From: Fictibacillus terranigra
GTDB lineage: Bacteria > Bacillota > Bacilli > Bacillales > Fictibacillaceae
DNA: 64,000 nucleotides
Direction: 5' to 3'
Assembly (NCBI RefSeq): GCF_030412265.1
Contig: NZ_JAUHLN010000003.1
Span: forward strand, 1 to 64,000
The notes below the pieces were generated by a model, which was not told where the DNA came from, did not search any database, and saw nothing but the letters and a program-made list of their open reading frames with translations. The first letter of the stretch is position 1. Each line of letters opens with the position of its first letter. Shown here in pieces: positions 35,327 to 43,716 of this stretch. Position numbers and translations under genes: made by a program.

Positions 35327-36271
35327 TTGAAACCGATCACACCGATGGAACCTAAAATGGCAGCTAGAATCCCCACAACGAGTGATTGGACGGCTCAAAT
35401 CAAGTGGGACGGTGTTCATGTCTTAACGTATTACGATGGTAGGGAGGCACATCTATTTAATCGAAAAAGACGTGAAAGAACGTTAAACTACCCTGAATTA
35501 ACGAATGTCCCCTCCTATTGTTCTGCTCATTCTGTGATATTAGATGGTGAAATCATTTCTTTAGCAGATGACGGCAGGCCCAGTTTCCATAAGGTGATGA
35601 AAAGAGACGGAATTCGTAACCCAAGCCGTATTCCAGCTATTCAAAGTCAGGTTCCGATCACCTACATGATTTTCGATGTTCTGTTTTACAATGGTGAATG
35701 GGTAACTGATCAACCCTTCAAAGAGAGACAGAAGTTATTATCCAATATAATTATCCCAAATGAACACGTGCAGCTGGTTCGATCACATGATGATGGTGAA
35801 GCCTTGTTTGACGCCATTAAACAGACGGGCATGGAAGGAATCGTTATGAAACAGCTGGATAGCCGTTATTACATCGGTGAAAAGAATGAGGTTTGGATAA
35901 AAATTAAAAATACGCGTGATCTGATTGCAGCAATCGGAGGTTTCACCCTTAGAGACGGCATCGTGAACTCCATTTTACTCGGATTATACGATCGATCAGG
36001 AGAATTTATCTATATAGGCCATACAGGAACGGGAAAACTTTCTGTCCTCGAGTGGCGGGAACTAACGAAGCAATTGCTACCTCTTGAAATCAAGCAGCCC
36101 CCTTTTATTAATTCTGTTGGGCGCCATTCTGACGCACATTGGGTTAAGCCGCATATCACGGCGAAAATTCATTTTGCAGAATGGACGGAAGGACAAAAAT
36201 TGCGTCAGCCGAGTATACAAGCATTTGTTGATGTGCCTCCGACAGAATGTGTCCTTGTGGAAGAAACGTAA
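35327..36271 (+). CDS. ATP-dependent DNA ligase (LigD ligase-domain type)
   Basis: 314 residues. Nucleotidyltransferase motif I is KWDGVHVL with Lys26 as the AMP-accepting residue. Motif III (YMIFDVLFYNG), motif IV (MEGIVMKQ) and motif V (WIKIKN) follow in order. The OB-fold domain runs from about 205. TTG start at 35327 has TGAGGTGA upstream. Seals breaks in non-homologous end joining, with the polymerase module encoded divergently 79 nt away. Length matches the ligase part of B. subtilis LigD. Confidence 0.9.
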   Translation: MKPITPMEPKMAARIPTTSDWTAQIKWDGVHVLTYYDGREAHLFNRKRRERTLNYPELTNVPSYCSAHSVILDGEIISLADDGRPSFHKVMKRDGIRNPSRIPAIQSQVPITYMIFDVLFYNGEWVTDQPFKERQKLLSNIIIPNEHVQLVRSHDDGEALFDAIKQTGMEGIVMKQLDSRYYIGEKNEVWIKIKNTRDLIAAIGGFTLRDGIVNSILLGLYDRSGEFIYIGHTGTGKLSVLEWRELTKQLLPLEIKQPPFINSVGRHSDAHWVKPHITAKIHFAEWTEGQKLRQPSIQAFVDVPPTECVLVEET

Positions 36272-36342
36272 AGAGAGTAGAGTTACTTTTAATAAATTCA
36301 GCCAAATTCAACATACTAAAATCAATTAAAGGAGTGATTCAA

Positions 36343-36495
36343 ATGTCAGAAAGAACAGGTCAGACGGATACCGATCAATATAAAATAAAAAACATAGGGC
36401 CAAAACAAACGCCAAGTGAAGTACATGAGATGGTCACTGCAGACCAACCCGACGAATTAGCTGCACGAGAACAAAAAAACAAATTTGGGGAATAA
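36343..36495 (+). CDS. Small hydrophilic protein (50 aa)
   Basis: ATG 36343 is preceded by AAAGGAG. Sequence MSERTGQTDTDQYKIKNIGP continues KQTPSEVHEMVTADQPDELA and ends AREQKNKFGE. Acidic, soluble, no cysteine. No family recalled with confidence; similar tiny proteins accompany spore NHEJ genes in some Bacillaceae, but this is from memory. Confidence 0.55.
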   Translation: MSERTGQTDTDQYKIKNIGPKQTPSEVHEMVTADQPDELAAREQKNKFGE

Positions 36496-36558
36496 ATAAC
36501 GAAGCCGCCTATGTCTACCTCAAAAATGAACGCAGCAATAGAAAAGGAGATAAATCTA

Positions 36559-36882
36559 ATGAGGTTCACCAAGAACTTCCGTTCTGCGACGGCAGAGGAA
36601 TGGTTCATTTTTCTCCCCTCATTTAGTGACCCTGCATCTCATGGCGCTGCCGGCAAAGCGATAATCCATTACAACCTTTACGGAAATCGTGATGTTTTTA
36701 TTAATACAACAGTGATTTTTGATGATCGCCGCCTACATAAGCCAGAGTATCACATGCTCGTTTACGCCCTGGCTGATGAAATCATAAATCGCCTTGTTGG
36801 ATATGCAGATACCCTGTTGTCCGTTCATTCTGGTCAGAATTCCTACCAGGCTGAATGTATCGAAAATGACCCATCCCCATAA
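36559..36882 (+). CDS. Hypothetical protein (107 aa)
   Basis: ATG 36559 is preferred because AAAAGGAGAT lies 8 nt upstream; an in-frame ATG at 36511 lacks one. Soluble alpha/beta protein: TAEEWFIFLPSFSDPASHGA, INTTVIFDDRRLHKPEYHML, YALADEIINRLVGYADTLLS. No known family recognised. Confidence 0.55.
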   Translation: MRFTKNFRSATAEEWFIFLPSFSDPASHGAAGKAIIHYNLYGNRDVFINTTVIFDDRRLHKPEYHMLVYALADEIINRLVGYADTLLSVHSGQNSYQAECIENDPSP

Positions 36883-36931
36883 AAATCTGCAGTTGAAAAG
36901 ACTTGAAATTAACCCGTAGGAGATCAATCTT

Positions 36932-37075
36932 ATGAAAGAAAAATGTTTTTATTGTGACCACGAATTCGAAGAAGGAAAACACTATACCGTTTCATTTTTA
37001 AGAGATGGTGATGAACAAATGGAACCATTATGTGCGGTTTGCTACACTGAATGGCTAGAAGGTATTAAAGAATAG
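36932..37075 (+). CDS. Small zinc-ribbon-like protein (47 aa)
   Basis: ATG 36932 follows TAGGAGATC. Sequence MKEKCFYCDHEFEEGKHYTV then SFLRDGDEQMEPLCAVCYTE and WLEGIKE. Two CxxC pairs (CFYC, CAVC) 30 residues apart would bind one Zn2+. Function unknown. Confidence 0.6.
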   Translation: MKEKCFYCDHEFEEGKHYTVSFLRDGDEQMEPLCAVCYTEWLEGIKE

Positions 37076-37076
37076 C

Positions 37077-37290
37077 CAACTTCATTGGGGTTATGGCCAT
37101 TGTTCTCTCCCGATCTACACCTAAGCTGCCTCCAAATATTATGGTTATCGTCATTGCTGTTACAGCAATATCCTCATTCACGATCCCTTCGTATGAGATG
37201 AGTACAACCATACGATTATTGACCTTTCCGCCCTTTCTTATTGCTTTAATCCCTAATGGAACGTACGAGATCGCTACCTTTTCCAAGTAT
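37077..37290 (+). pseudogene. GerA-family germination protein fragment
   Basis: The plus strand reads PPNIMVIVIAVTAISSFTIP and SYEMSTTIRLLTFPPFLIAL. This is the conserved membrane segment of GerA subunits (compare VTPAMVIIVSITAIANFATP in the intact gene at 3191). No start, no N-terminal 400 residues and no C-terminal tail. It is a relic of a second receptor operon. Confidence 0.55.
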
Positions 37291-37381
37291 GTGTCCTTTA
37301 GTTCTGTGACCTCACTTTCTTTGTCCCTTTCCTCTTCCTTATTGCTTCATTGATTTTTCGTCGAAAGGAGAAGAGCGAAAT

Positions 37382-37406
37382 GACGGAGCATCATCCGTCT
37401 TTTTTT
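37382..37406 (+). terminator. Intrinsic terminator
   Basis: GACGGA-GCATCA-TCCGTC followed by TTTTTTTG. It once ended the gene represented by the GerA fragment or the small genes before it. Confidence 0.75.
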
Positions 37407-37516
37407 GTTCCACCCCATTTTTGGAAAACACTCAATTCTTTCCATTATTCCACTATCTTTAATGTTATAATTGCTAAATATTAACCTACATGAAAATTGT
37501 AAGGAAGTGATGACGG

Positions 37517-38737
37517 ATGGAACGATGGAAGAGAAATATGTGGGTTTTATGGATCGGAGTTTTTTTCACTTCGGCCAGTTATTCTATGGTTATCCCCTTT
37601 TTGCCTCTGTTTCTTCTACAGATCGGTGTCCACCAGCACACTGAAATTTGGGCTGGAGTATTATTCAGTGCAGCATTTTTGGCAGGTGCCATCTCCTCAC
37701 CTTATTGGGGCATGTTAGCGGACAAATATGGAAGAAAGCCGATGATCATTAGAGCTGGTTTTTCTCTTTTTGTCATCTATACGCTTACCGCCTTTGTGAA
37801 CAATCCCTATGAATTGCTGCTTTTGCGGATCATGCAGGGGCTTCTGACGGGATTCATTCCAGGAGCCATCGCTCTAATTGGTACGAATACACCAAAGAAG
37901 AATGTAGGTTATGCACTGGCCATGATATCAACAGCAACGGCTTCTGGCGGTATCATTGGACCTCTGCTCGGTGGCGGTATTTCCACGTTAGTCGGAAACC
38001 GCTGGTCGTTTGCCAGCGGAGGACTATTGGTGCTATTATCAACGATTCTCGTCATCTATATGGTAACTGAGGATAATTTCACCCCATGTACAACGAGAGG
38101 ATCGGTCATTAATGATATACGTACAGCGAGAGCTAACCGCCCATTTATGTTGGTCCTGTTATTAACGATGGTGACTGTTTGCTCGCTAATGACCATTGAG
38201 CCTGTCCTGCCTTTATACATAAAAAAATTAGGCGGCTCTGTCGAGAATATTTCATTCCTGGCAGGTGTGATCTTTTCACTGCCTGGTATTGCAAGTATTT
38301 TATTTGGAGCGTTCTGGGGTAGATTAGCAGATAAAATCGGGTTCCGCACGATTTTGATTATTGGGTTATGCGGCGGCGGAATTGGCACGGTAGCACAGAT
38401 TTTGTTTCACGATATATGGGGATTCTCCATCATACGATTTATTTTCGGCATCTTCTTCTGCGCGGTCTTTCCTGCATTAAATGGTCTGGTTGTTAAACTC
38501 ACACCAGATGACTTTAGAGGCAGAGCCTTCGGACTCAATCAAACCGCTAATCAGATCGGAGGGATGCTCGGTCCCGTCCTGGGAGGTTTTATCGGTGGAG
38601 TTTTCACGATCCATACTGTCTTTCTCATAACGGGAATCTTCCTCCTGATCGCTATGGCAATCGCATGGAAGTCGAATTGGAAGAATACAAGTACTAAAAG
38701 GCACGAAAAATTCAGAAGCACCTCTACCTCGGTATAG
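37517..38737 (+). CDS. MFS multidrug efflux transporter (MdtG/Bmr-like)
   Basis: 406 residues, twelve TM helices of the DHA1 drug:H+ antiporter type. Motif A GMLADKYGRKPM near residues 65-76. A motif C-like segment GGIIGPLLGGG near 137-147, and its counterpart GGMLGPVLGGFIGG in the second half. Exports drugs or metabolites with proton exchange; substrate unknown. AAGGAAGTGATG precedes ATG 37517. Single gene. Confidence 0.87.
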   Translation: MERWKRNMWVLWIGVFFTSASYSMVIPFLPLFLLQIGVHQHTEIWAGVLFSAAFLAGAISSPYWGMLADKYGRKPMIIRAGFSLFVIYTLTAFVNNPYELLLLRIMQGLLTGFIPGAIALIGTNTPKKNVGYALAMISTATASGGIIGPLLGGGISTLVGNRWSFASGGLLVLLSTILVIYMVTEDNFTPCTTRGSVINDIRTARANRPFMLVLLLTMVTVCSLMTIEPVLPLYIKKLGGSVENISFLAGVIFSLPGIASILFGAFWGRLADKIGFRTILIIGLCGGGIGTVAQILFHDIWGFSIIRFIFGIFFCAVFPALNGLVVKLTPDDFRGRAFGLNQTANQIGGMLGPVLGGFIGGVFTIHTVFLITGIFLLIAMAIAWKSNWKNTSTKRHEKFRSTSTSV

Positions 38738-38812
38738 GTGTAATAGGTTACAATTTTTTTAATCCTGCCCCTTCAGCTAGATGGGCCTGTAACAGCAATA
38801 CGCAAGTAAAAA

Positions 38813-38840
38813 AGACAGAGAAATACCTCTGTCTTTTTTT
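38813..38840. terminator. Intrinsic terminator of the MFS gene
   Basis: AGACAGAG-AAATAC-CTCTGTCT followed by T6. Confidence 0.8.
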
Positions 38841-39085
38841 ATTAATAAAAATGGCATTTCTCTATCCAACGTAGTTTATGCAACGTAGAAGAACTGTTAA
38901 AAAAAGACAGCACTCGAAATTACAGATTTTTTATAACACCCATTTCCATGGTTTTTCATCAATATCTTGGGATTATAGATGTATTATTGAAGAAATCACG
39001 TTCGTTTAAAGCTATGTAAATTTAACAATTCATGTATTACATATAAAAGGAGAAGGGATAATAATTCCATAAGGGGGTGAACCAT

Positions 39086-39523
39086 TTGAGACATCTTAGA
39101 GCATTATTAATAAAATTCATTGCAAGTTTTGCTATTTTGTACATTGTCTTAGGATTCGTAGATGATGTATCTTTTCGGGATATATTTACCATTTCTCTCG
39201 TTTTAACAGTAGTGGCTTACGCTTTGGGTGATTTAACAATATTGCCCAGGACAAATAATACGGTGGCAACTGTATCTGATTTTGTATTAGCTTTTGCTGT
39301 TATTTGGAGTATGAGTGAAACGATGACGTATCAAGAAAACACGTTTTTTAATTCCTTTATTGCCTCTTTAGGAATCGCAATTGTTGAATATTTTTACCAT
39401 AAATATGTTTCTAGAGAGGTACTAAAAAACAGCTCTGATGCTCCTAATAGAATGCAATTTCAGACAGAAGCATCAGAAGAAATCAGTCCACATACTCGAC
39501 CAGAAAATAGAGACAAGGAATAA
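39086..39523 (+). CDS. DUF2512/YndM-family membrane protein
   Basis: 145 residues. TTG 39086 is chosen because AAGGGGGTG ends 6 nt upstream. Four TM helices: ALLIKFIASFAILYIVLGFV, ISLVLTVVAYALGDLTILP and TVSDFVLAFAVIWSMSE, then a hydrophilic tail. The GDLxILPRTNNxVAT segment is characteristic of DUF2512 (YndM). Role unknown; common in spore formers. Confidence 0.8.
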   Translation: MRHLRALLIKFIASFAILYIVLGFVDDVSFRDIFTISLVLTVVAYALGDLTILPRTNNTVATVSDFVLAFAVIWSMSETMTYQENTFFNSFIASLGIAIVEYFYHKYVSREVLKNSSDAPNRMQFQTEASEEISPHTRPENRDKE

Positions 39524-39535
39524 TCGTTGTATAAG

Positions 39536-39566
39536 AAAAAGGCCGGCATTCGAAGCTGGCCTTTTT
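39536..39566. terminator. Bidirectional intrinsic terminator
   Basis: AAAAAGGCCGGC and GCTGGCCTTTTT pair around ATTCGAA. Serves the convergent DUF2512 and hydroxyacid dehydrogenase genes. Confidence 0.8.
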
Positions 39567-39603
39567 CCTTCCCTTACCTGCTGTCCAGTTTTGGCAAGAT
39601 TTT

Positions 39604-40590
39604 TTAATACCCTCTTTTAAAATCCACCTTATTCTGAAGCACCCTGTTACCTTCGATTCTTTTAAGTGTTTCCACATAACAGGCTGCGCCCTCCTCAGGT
39701 GTGGTGACTGCTGAGATATGGGGGGTGATATGAACATCGGGATGATGCCAAAATGGGTGGTCTTCTGGCAGGGGCTCATGATTAAATACATCGAGCACAG
39801 CAAAACTGACTTGACCTTGATTTAAAGCCTGAATCAGCGCATGATCATCAACCGATGCACCTCTTCCTACGTTTATAAAACCTGCATCAGTTAAATGATG
39901 AAAGATTCGTCCATCAAAGAAATGGGCTGTTTGGTCCGTCAGGGGTAACGTATTAATGACATAGTTCATTTCTTGTAACCGCGAGAAATGAGAAGCTACA
40001 GTCAAGACCTCTTCAAAATATTCTTTGTTCTTCCCTGTTAACGACACCCCATATACTTCCATCCCTAATCCTGAGAAAATCTTCGCAGCCGTTTGGCCGA
40101 TCTCACCAGTTCCATATACCATGATTTTTTGTGTATTTAATAATCCAGGTGTCAAGGGATGCCATTTTTTTTGATTCTTTAATTTTTGAAAGGGGTCATG
40201 TAACTGTAAATCCTTAAGTATGTAGCTCAAGCAATATTCGGCAATTCTTTGTCCAAAGGAACAAATCGTTCTGGTTAATAAGACATCTTCGTTCCACTGT
40301 TTTTTGTATAAAAAACAGTCAACACCCGCTCCCAGGGAGTGCACCCACTTAAGTGAACTGTAGTCATAATCGGACTTCAAATTAAAGGAGGCATAAGCAT
40401 CCGCCCACACCAAATCCTCCTGCGTCATCTCCTCTTCAGGCAGAAAGCGAAAATTTTTATGAAGCTCCTCCTTATCAATAATCGTCTTAAGTTTGTTGTA
40501 CATGGGGCTTACGACTAGTAAATTATTAATTTTTATTTTTCTCACCTCTCTTTTTACTAAAAGGAACTGAATCACTTCATTATAATCCAA
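39604..40590 (-). CDS. D-2-hydroxyacid dehydrogenase family protein
   Basis: Up to 328 residues. NAD-binding domain with GTGEIGQTAAKIF near 160-172, then NTLPLTDQTAHFF, FINVGRGASVDDHAL (catalytic Arg-like position) and HPDVHITPHISA (catalytic His). The N terminus is uncertain: codons near 40590 have no good ribosome binding site, while GTG at about 40542 lies in AAGAGAGGTGAG. Reduces 2-keto acids or oxidises D-2-hydroxyacids; substrate unknown. A terminator separates it from the upstream AtuA operon. Confidence 0.85.
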   Translation of the reverse strand: MDYNEVIQFLLVKREVRKIKINNLLVVSPMYNKLKTIIDKEELHKNFRFLPEEEMTQEDLVWADAYASFNLKSDYDYSSLKWVHSLGAGVDCFLYKKQWNEDVLLTRTICSFGQRIAEYCLSYILKDLQLHDPFQKLKNQKKWHPLTPGLLNTQKIMVYGTGEIGQTAAKIFSGLGMEVYGVSLTGKNKEYFEEVLTVASHFSRLQEMNYVINTLPLTDQTAHFFDGRIFHHLTDAGFINVGRGASVDDHALIQALNQGQVSFAVLDVFNHEPLPEDHPFWHHPDVHITPHISAVTTPEEGAACYVETLKRIEGNRVLQNKVDFKRGY

Positions 40591-40609
40591 AAAGTCTTCA
40601 GCATGTTTA

Positions 40610-40637
40610 AAACACCCCTGTCAATACAGGGATGTTT
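40610..40637 (-). terminator. Intrinsic terminator of the AtuA/CoA operon
   Basis: AAACATCCCTG and CAGGGGTGTTT on the minus strand with a 6-nt loop and a TTTT end. Marks the 3' end of the operon starting at 47260. Confidence 0.65.
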
Positions 40638-40650
40638 ACCTCCTTCCATT

Positions 40651-40965
40651 TCAATCAGGCAGATCGATTTCCATATCCATCAGAGCTGAACTCAAACTTT
40701 TCCCATGGCGATCGATGGCAAGGGAGCGAGTTACACCCCCGCCTAATGCGTTTTCCATAACGAAATTTAGAGCTCCGATCTTAGGGAGTTCATATCGTTT
40801 CACGTCTCCCTTCACAATTTCCTGAAAATACTCTTTTACCCGATCCGCGGTTACAGTATTTTTCACCTTCTCATAATCACCCATTTCATAGACGATGACA
40901 GAAACATTCGAGATATTTCCTTTATCACCTGTTCTGGAATGGGCAATTTCCTTTAGTTTCAACAA
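40651..40965 (-). CDS. AtuA C-terminal ferredoxin-fold domain protein (stand-alone)
   Basis: 104 residues: IAHSRTGDKGNISNVSVIVY at 7-26, then GALNFVMENALGGGVTRSLA and DRHGKSLSSALMDMEIDLP. This equals the last 100 residues of longer AtuA (acyclic terpene utilisation) proteins (HxRSGDKGNxxNVGV...NFVLxxALGGGVxxSLxxDxxGK). Here it is a separate gene that starts directly after the AtuA-core stop, so the two products probably form one complex. Confidence 0.82.
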   Translation of the reverse strand: MLKLKEIAHSRTGDKGNISNVSVIVYEMGDYEKVKNTVTADRVKEYFQEIVKGDVKRYELPKIGALNFVMENALGGGVTRSLAIDRHGKSLSSALMDMEIDLPD

Positions 40966-42333
40966 TTACACCTCCTCGCAAAGAACGTCGATATGTATAT
41001 CACTTTCCGGGATGAGTATTGAGGCAATGGAAACGATATCCTCAATGTTGACCCTTACTCCCCCGCCTCCTGCTGGTCCATTCGTATAGAGGGCTTCTAC
41101 TTCTTGTCCTATTGCCAGGGCATCCTTCTGTTCGCTGGTCCTTGCCGCAATTCGTAACCGAACCTCTGAAGGCAAGTTGTTCGGATTCAATGATTTTGAT
41201 ATAGACTCCCCGTACAATGAGGAAACGCCGATAAAATCAATGGTAAAATCCTTCATGTGAATATTCGAGTGTTCGATCCTTTTCCTTATGATTTCCTCAG
41301 CCAGCTTTGCTCGATGAAAACAGCCTGAACCCCCATAGCTGATTTCGGCTTCTACAATGTAACCGTCCTGATATCCTACGCTTGTTTTATAAAAGCCGCT
41401 TTTTCTTGTTCCTGTCGCTCCCGTGACCAAAACATGATCAGGAGACGTCTCGTCCACTTCAATTTGGGAGAAATCCGCGATCACATCAGGGGTTAAATAC
41501 ATCGCCGGATCATGAATTTCATACACGATTTGTTCCTTTACTGTCGCAGTAGAAACAACCCCGCCTGCCTCAGGAAGTTTACTTAAAGTAATATCCCCAT
41601 TCTCATTGATTTCAGTGATAGGAAAACCGACATTCCATAGGCCTTCCACTTCTTTATAGCCAGGATCGGCAAAATATCCTCCAGTTACCTGGGCTCCACA
41701 TTCCAGTAGATGGCCTGCTGCCGTCGCTTTACCCAGCCGTTCGTAATCTGCAGGCTCCCAGCCGAATTCATGCATCAACGGGCCGACCGTTAGTGAAGGA
41801 TCAGAGACCCGCCCAGTTATCACGATATCCGCATTTTCTTTTAAAGCCCTAACAATTCCCTCCATGCCGATATAGGCATTCGCGGAAATAATGGATGTTT
41901 GGATTTCTTTCAGCTTCTTCCCAGTTTCCATCACGGTTAGCTCCAAATACTGCCCGATGTTCGAATACACGTCATCTCCTGTAACTGCAGCAATTTTGAG
42001 GCCGCGGATTCCCCGTTCCTGTGCCATTGCTTTGATTGCTTTCGCTGCTGAAACGGGATTGGCAGCACCCATATTCGTAATCACTTTAATAGGGTTTTTA
42101 GCACACAAGGGCAATATTTTATCCATTCGATACTCCAGCAATGGATTGAAGCCCTTTTCTGTATCCTTCAATTTTTCTTGTTGAGCTAAGGCAATGGTTC
42201 GTTCAGCCAGACACTCAAAAATGATATAATCCAAACGGCCGTTTTTCATTAATTCTACGGCAGGCTCAATCCGGTCGCCGGCATAGCCTGCACCTGCACC
42301 AATCCGTATCGTCCTCACGTTCTTCTCTCCCAT
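40966..42333 (-). CDS. AtuA-family core protein (DUF1446)
   Basis: 455 residues. Opening TIRIGAGAGYAGDRIEPAVE, then LDYIIFECLAERTIALAQ, ITNMGAANPVSAAKAIKAMA, ITGRVSDPSLTVGPLMHEFG and GATGTRKSGFYKTSVG. The DUF1446/AtuA family is required for degradation of acyclic terpenes in Pseudomonas, but its reaction is not firmly known. Neighbours are a CitE-like lyase, CoA-transferases and an HMG-CoA lyase, so it likely acts on a branched hydroxyacyl substrate. 12-nt gap to the CitE-like gene. Confidence 0.88.
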   Translation of the reverse strand: MGEKNVRTIRIGAGAGYAGDRIEPAVELMKNGRLDYIIFECLAERTIALAQQEKLKDTEKGFNPLLEYRMDKILPLCAKNPIKVITNMGAANPVSAAKAIKAMAQERGIRGLKIAAVTGDDVYSNIGQYLELTVMETGKKLKEIQTSIISANAYIGMEGIVRALKENADIVITGRVSDPSLTVGPLMHEFGWEPADYERLGKATAAGHLLECGAQVTGGYFADPGYKEVEGLWNVGFPITEINENGDITLSKLPEAGGVVSTATVKEQIVYEIHDPAMYLTPDVIADFSQIEVDETSPDHVLVTGATGTRKSGFYKTSVGYQDGYIVEAEISYGGSGCFHRAKLAEEIIRKRIEHSNIHMKDFTIDFIGVSSLYGESISKSLNPNNLPSEVRLRIAARTSEQKDALAIGQEVEALYTNGPAGGGGVRVNIEDIVSIASILIPESDIHIDVLCEEV

Positions 42334-42345
42334 CCGTTTGTCCGC

Positions 42346-43212
42346 TTAAGAAGAAAGGACCCCTGCTAATCTCAGTATCCTTCTGGCCCGATCCACAACT
42401 GGCAAATCCACCATTTTACCGTCCAGCTGCAAAACACCGGAGCCGTTTTCTAATGAATGTTCAAAGGCTTTCACTAATCTTTCCGCGTCTTCTATCTCTT
42501 CTTGTGTTGGAACAAAGACCTGGTTAACCAGCTCTATCTGGTCAGGATGAATAACCAGTTTTCCCTGAAAGCCCAGCTGTTTGATCAATGTCGTTTCTTT
42601 CAAAAACCCTTCGCTGTCTCTTATATCAACGTACACCGTGTCAATTGGAGCTTCTATGCGGGCCGCCTTGGATGCTATCACGATTTGGGACCGTGCATAA
42701 AGCAGCTCTAATCCGTCTTTCGTCAGATCCGCCTGGATATCCAATGCGAAATCCACGGATCCAAACGCCATCCGTAATACACGAGGGCTTGCTGACGCGA
42801 TTTCAAAGGCTTGATGCAGCCCTAAAGCGGATTCGATAAGAGGAACAATTTTAATATCGGGTGTATCCATGTTCCTATTTGCTTCTAATTCGCTGATCAT
42901 GCGGTCAAGAAAAAGGATTTGTTCGCTCGTTTCTGCCTTTGGCAAGACAATCCCTGATACACCCGCAGTTACCATACTCGTCAGATCCTCATAAAAGTAA
43001 GGAGAGTGGCAGCTGTTCACTCTTACAAAATTCACTTTTTGTTTATGAAGAGCGATTGCTTTTCTCACTCTTGACCTGGCCATTTCTTTTTCATTTGGAG
43101 ACACAGCATCCTCCAAATCAAAAATGAGCACATCAGCACTCAAGCTGCCTGCCTTCTGTAATTTCTTTTCATCCGACCCTGGAACAAACATCCATGTTCG
43201 ATATCCATTCAA
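42346..43212 (-). CDS. CitE-like CoA ester lyase (HpcH/HpaI superfamily)
   Basis: 288 residues, TIM barrel. RTWMFVPGSDEKKLQKAGSL, ADVLIFDLEDAVSPNEK (metal-binding Glu/Asp), VNFVRVNS (Arg), GIVLPKAETSEQI, VPLIESALGLHQAFEIA and RMAFGSVDFALDI. Family members cleave malyl-, citramalyl- or beta-methylmalyl-CoA, or hydrolyse malyl-CoA. In this operon it may cleave a citramalyl- or HMG-related CoA ester. Spacing of 12 nt to the next gene. Confidence 0.88.
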   Translation of the reverse strand: MNGYRTWMFVPGSDEKKLQKAGSLSADVLIFDLEDAVSPNEKEMARSRVRKAIALHKQKVNFVRVNSCHSPYFYEDLTSMVTAGVSGIVLPKAETSEQILFLDRMISELEANRNMDTPDIKIVPLIESALGLHQAFEIASASPRVLRMAFGSVDFALDIQADLTKDGLELLYARSQIVIASKAARIEAPIDTVYVDIRDSEGFLKETTLIKQLGFQGKLVIHPDQIELVNQVFVPTQEEIEDAERLVKAFEHSLENGSGVLQLDGKMVDLPVVDRARRILRLAGVLSS

Positions 43213-43236
43213 TCACATCACCACTCTCTTAAGCTC

Positions 43237-43688
43237 TTACAAAACTCCTATTGTCCGATAATTATCAATAAGAAGGTCATACGCTTTTTTATCTTTATAC
43301 GATCCATACGTTCCATACCCCGAAATTCCACAGATGATGAGATGCGGATACTTTTCCTTTAAAACATCGGAACCAACCCAAGCCGGTCAACTGCCCCAGG
43401 TTTTAGATTCTGAATAAAAACATCCGCTTCCGATAGAATTTTTTCCAATATACATTTTCCTTCTTGCTGCTGCAAATCAAGTGTGATTGACTCTTTTGAG
43501 CGATTGAGCCAGACAAAGTGGCTGGACATGCCCTTGGCGGCTGAATCATAATGACGGGCAAAATCCCCGGTGACCGGCCGCTCAACTTTTATGACTCGTG
43601 CCCCTAAATCCGCCAGTTGTCTGGAAGCAAAAGGCGCCGCTACGGCCTGCTCCAGCGTAACAACTGTTATTCCTCCTAACGGCAGCAT
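43237..43688 (-). pseudogene. CaiB/BaiF class III CoA-transferase, truncated and frameshifted
   Basis: N-terminal part of a class III CoA-transferase: GGITVVTLEQAVAAPFASRQ, LADLGARVIKVERPVTGDFA and SHFVWLNRSKESITLDLQ, ending at 43359. A second frame continues DVLKEKYPHLIICGISGYG, then YGSYKDKKAYDLLI, and stops at 43237. Intact members have about 400 residues; here about 250 C-terminal residues are gone and the catalytic Asp region ends just before the break. A complete homolog lies four genes upstream in the operon. Confidence 0.75.
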
Positions 43689-43716
43689 GTATATTCTCCC
43701 TCCTATTCAATGAAAT

